DNA of 9,446 nucleotides from the NCBI GenBank assembly GCA_050945695.1, contig JBMNTK010000161.1, forward strand, positions 1 through 9,446, written 5' to 3'. The notes beneath the pieces are model-generated. The model ran no database searches and had not been told where the DNA came from. It saw nothing but the letters and a program-made list of their open reading frames with translations. This document shows positions 7,106-9,446 of this stretch, in pieces. Position numbers and translations under genes: made by a program. This DNA is from Ch71 sp050945695. Lineage in GTDB: Bacteria > Chloroflexota > Anaerolineae > DRVO01. Numbering within the stretch: the first letter of the stretch is position 1; the number at the start of each line of letters is the position of its first letter.

Positions 7106-7906
7106 CTATTCCCCGCGATACAGACGTTCTAGGCAGCGCACCAAGTCCTCACCGGTGACGGCCACGGTGCGGTCGTCCACCCGTTCCACGCCGGGCGGAT
7201 GGCTTCGCGCCCACGGTCCCTCCCGATCCGGATAGGTGATCTCGACCCGGTAGGGCGGGTCAATCCGGAAGGGAGGCACCGTACCGGCACGGGCCATGGC
7301 CCGCACGGCCGCTTCCTGCACCAGAGCCGGACAGCGCTGTGGTGGAGTCACAACGGCACTGTGCATTGACAGGGCTTGCTTCACCACGGCTGTCTCGACG
7401 TCTCCCAAGAGCTCTCGGGCCTCGGTACAGGCCTTGTCATCGCCGGAGACCATGAGCACGGGAACTCCGTACCAGCCGGCGTAGGCTGCACACAGGCCGA
7501 TCTCTCCCATCTCCCGGCCATTGATGCGTAGGCGCTGACCGTCGGTGCTCCAGGTGTGGGCCAGAACCGCCCCTGGCGTGCCTGCCATGGCGTGATAACC
7601 CACCAGGAAGGCGGCATCCGCTCCTTCGCTGATCAGGGGGAAAAGCTCGGGTGTAGGTGCTCCCATCACGTACACTGCATCAGGGTGGAGAGCGTCCAGG
7701 GGAAGGTTGAACTGGGCCGCGTGGCCATCCCAGACGACCACTTCATCGGCTCCTCCCTGGAGGGCGCCCTCGACGGCGGCATTGACCTCAGCGGCCAGCA
7801 AGCGACAGCTGTGCTCGTAGGCAGCACGATCCTGATCCTTGAACACTTGATGCCAGTAGAGCACACCGCCTACGCCCTCTAGGTCCGTGAAGATGTAGAC
7901 CTTCAT
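7106..7906 (-). CDS. dppA: M55 family D-aminopeptidase (DppA-like)
   Basis: The 266-residue protein is a textbook M55 zinc peptidase. It starts MKVYIFTDLEGVGGV, so Asp8 and Glu10 match the zinc ligands of Bacillus subtilis DppA. WDGHAAQF supplies His62, LVGYHAMAG His105 and NGREMGEIG Glu135, matching the other ligands. His117 in AHTWSTDG matches the catalytic His of DppA. Length fits the family. DppA removes N-terminal D-amino acids such as D-Ala from short peptides; other M55 members may act on other amide-linked substrates. All metal and catalytic residues are present, so the enzyme is likely active. It sits between two paralogous glycosidase-like genes, 7 bases after one and 61 before the other, rather than in a Dpp transporter operon, so the substrate may differ from that of DppA. 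The ribosome binding site is weak (GAGTGAG), so coupling to the upstream gene is likely. The symbol refers to the family, not proven orthology. Confidence 0.93.
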   Translation of the reverse strand: MKVYIFTDLEGVGGVLYWHQVFKDQDRAAYEHSCRLLAAEVNAAVEGALQGGADEVVVWDGHAAQFNLPLDALHPDAVYVMGAPTPELFPLISEGADAAFLVGYHAMAGTPGAVLAHTWSTDGQRLRINGREMGEIGLCAAYAGWYGVPVLMVSGDDKACTEARELLGDVETAVVKQALSMHSAVVTPPQRCPALVQEAAVRAMARAGTVPPFRIDPPYRVEITYPDREGPWARSHPPGVERVDDRTVAVTGEDLVRCLERLYRGE

Positions 7907-7913
7907 GGCTATC

Positions 7914-9446
7914 TCACTCTTCGTCCAGCGGCCGCAGAATGGATTCGCAGACGAAGATGGCTACCGCGGCCCACGTGTGCGGCTCGGCAGTGTCAAGGTA
8001 GGAGTAAGTCACGTTTGGCACGGCAGAGCGCACGTTGCAGACAGCCCCGTTGGGTAGAAGTAACTCCGAGAGTATGCCCGAGACGACTGTGGCGGCGTAC
8101 TCATAGGCTGGCTGCCAATTGAGATGACGGCGTAGGAACAGGGCGGCCTCCACTGCGGTCTTGTCGTGCATCCCGCCAACACACTGCAGGCCGTTAGGCA
8201 GGCCGTAATAGGGGGCCGTGCCCGGACAGGACGGCTGGAAATACCACCCTGGCTGGTCGATCGGATGACAGCAGGTGAGTGCTCCGGCAGTAAACATCTC
8301 GCGAGCCTGAGCGGCCCAACGCTCTTCGCCGGTCATCAGGTAGTACAAGGTCAGCATGCCGGCCCCGGTGAACAGGCTATCCTGGTTATTGGGTGAGTCC
8401 TCTCCGCCACCGGCGGTGGTGAGCAGCCCAGGCAAGCGAACGTGGAGCAGATACTCGATGTGCCGGCGAGCGATACGCTTCAGAACTCCTGCTGCCTGGG
8501 GATCCCACCCCTCCACTGCCTTGCTCAGCTCCCACAGCTGCAGGGCCCAGTTGTTGACCGTGCTCATGGGCTCAGCGTCAAGGTTAGGCTCCAGCGAGTC
8601 GAAGTGGTAGCGGGGGTAGAAGGAGCCATCGGGTTGCTGCATAAGCTGCAAGCTGGTGCCAAAGCGCACTGCCAGATCCAGTAGGGCCCGCGCGTCGGCC
8701 TCTCTGCCCGCCCCCAGCAGACCATCTGCCGTGTAGCGCAGCGCCCTGACGAACAGGCACTGATCGGACGGTCGGGATGCGTTGAGGTAAGCAGGGGTGC
8801 CGTCCAGGTTGGCTCCCAGGGGTAGAGTGAGGCTGCCATCCGATCTCTCTTTGGCCAGCCTGGCAGTGGCCAGGCAGATGTCGCGGGCGCGCTCGAGGTA
8901 GCGATCGTCACCGGTCAAGAGGCCGCCGGCTACCACCATGGGGATGGCGCGGGTGGTGTGGGCGCAGAAGCCGAGACCCGCGCGAGGCACTGCTTCCAAG
9001 CCGTGGATGAGGTAATTGTATGGAAAGACGTCTTTAAGGGGGCCATGGCGCCAGGGAACCTGGCAGGCGGCTTCAGCCATGCGCCGGAGATCCGCAAGAT
9101 GGTCTCCGTGAGCCTCGATGTGACGGACGAGATGGCAATCGCCGACCTTTGCCTCCAGGCGATGACGGCCACAGGTGAGGGTGACCGGCGCCTGCCAGCA
9201 GTCTTCGGCCTGCTCCAGCGGTAGCGGTTCGCCGTCCAAGTAGACAGCTGGCATCCGCTGTGACAGGAGAGGAAGGGAGCGGCTACCGGCTTGTAGATGC
9301 ACTGCTCCAGACAGCCGAACAGCCTCGGGTGACAAGCGGATGTCGAGACTGCCCTCAGTGCCCTCTAGCAGCACGTCCGTGTGCAGGAAGCGCGCGCGGC
9401 AGCGCTCAGTATCGGTGCCGGAGGCGAGCTCGATGCTTCCCCCCTG
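7914..9446 (-). CDS. (Alpha/alpha)-barrel glycosidase-like protein, 5' end missing
   Basis: The frame is open from the right edge of the window to the TGA at 7914, giving 510 visible residues, so the true start lies outside; a GTG at 9374 is internal. The opening residues (IELASGTDTERCRARFLHTD) line up with residues 216-240 of the 739-residue protein, so about 215 residues are probably missing. The barrel landmarks occur in the same order: PWRHGPL (131-137), RPSDQ (225-229), FYPRYHFDSLEP (276-287), TVNNWALQLWEL (296-307), AGGGEDSPN (345-353) and VGGMHDKTAVEA (423-434). Identity is high in these blocks and low between them, which suggests an old duplication with different substrate preferences. 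It is the most upstream gene seen and ends 7 bases before the M55 peptidase. Function is inferred only as for its paralogue. Confidence 0.8.
   Translation of the reverse strand, partial: QGGSIELASGTDTERCRARFLHTDVLLEGTEGSLDIRLSPEAVRLSGAVHLQAGSRSLPLLSQRMPAVYLDGEPLPLEQAEDCWQAPVTLTCGRHRLEAKVGDCHLVRHIEAHGDHLADLRRMAEAACQVPWRHGPLKDVFPYNYLIHGLEAVPRAGLGFCAHTTRAIPMVVAGGLLTGDDRYLERARDICLATARLAKERSDGSLTLPLGANLDGTPAYLNASRPSDQCLFVRALRYTADGLLGAGREADARALLDLAVRFGTSLQLMQQPDGSFYPRYHFDSLEPNLDAEPMSTVNNWALQLWELSKAVEGWDPQAAGVLKRIARRHIEYLLHVRLPGLLTTAGGGEDSPNNQDSLFTGAGMLTLYYLMTGEERWAAQAREMFTAGALTCCHPIDQPGWYFQPSCPGTAPYYGLPNGLQCVGGMHDKTAVEAALFLRRHLNWQPAYEYAATVVSGILSELLLPNGAVCNVRSAVPNVTYSYLDTAEPHTWAAVAIFVCESILRPLDEE

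Overview
The window is high-GC bacterial DNA carrying a one-directional gene cluster on the minus strand. Read in the direction of transcription (right to left) the genes are: a 5'-truncated (alpha/alpha)-barrel glycosidase-like protein (7914-9446), an M55 D-aminopeptidase (7106-7906), a 739-residue paralogue of the first protein (4825-7044), a neutral-ceramidase-like hydrolase (3360-4823), a uroporphyrinogen-decarboxylase-fold protein (1914-3149) and a TIM-barrel glycosidase-like protein (630-1850). Gaps are 7, 61, 1, 210 and 63 bases. The last two genes may therefore be a separate transcriptional segment. No transporter, regulator, tRNA, rRNA or CRISPR array is visible.

The left end (1-630) is different in character. 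A decayed IS630-type transposase remnant on the plus strand occupies roughly 278-621, with in-frame stops, a frame change and lost catalytic residues. It stops only 8 bases short of the stop codon of the oppositely oriented TIM-barrel gene. A possible start of another minus-strand gene leaves the window at position 1. Bases 132-277 hold nothing I can identify.

The 210-base gap at 3150-3359 holds GC-rich inverted repeats, two of which share one arm and so cannot form together. It lies just after the stop of the ceramidase-like gene and before a well-placed ribosome binding site for the next gene.

The cluster combines proteins expected to cut glycosidic bonds (two paralogous barrels and a TIM barrel), proteins of families that hydrolyse amide bonds (the M55 peptidase and the ceramidase-like enzyme) and a protein of a fold used for decarboxylation or corrinoid-linked methyl transfer. 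None of the five proteins whose N-terminus is in view has an evident signal peptide. A reasonable inference is a cytoplasmic catabolic pathway for a small glycoconjugate with sugar, acyl- or aminoacyl-amide and perhaps methyl groups. The substrate cannot be read from the sequence. The gene types and GC level would fit an uncultured environmental bacterium such as Chloroflexota, Armatimonadota or Planctomycetota, but this is only an impression.
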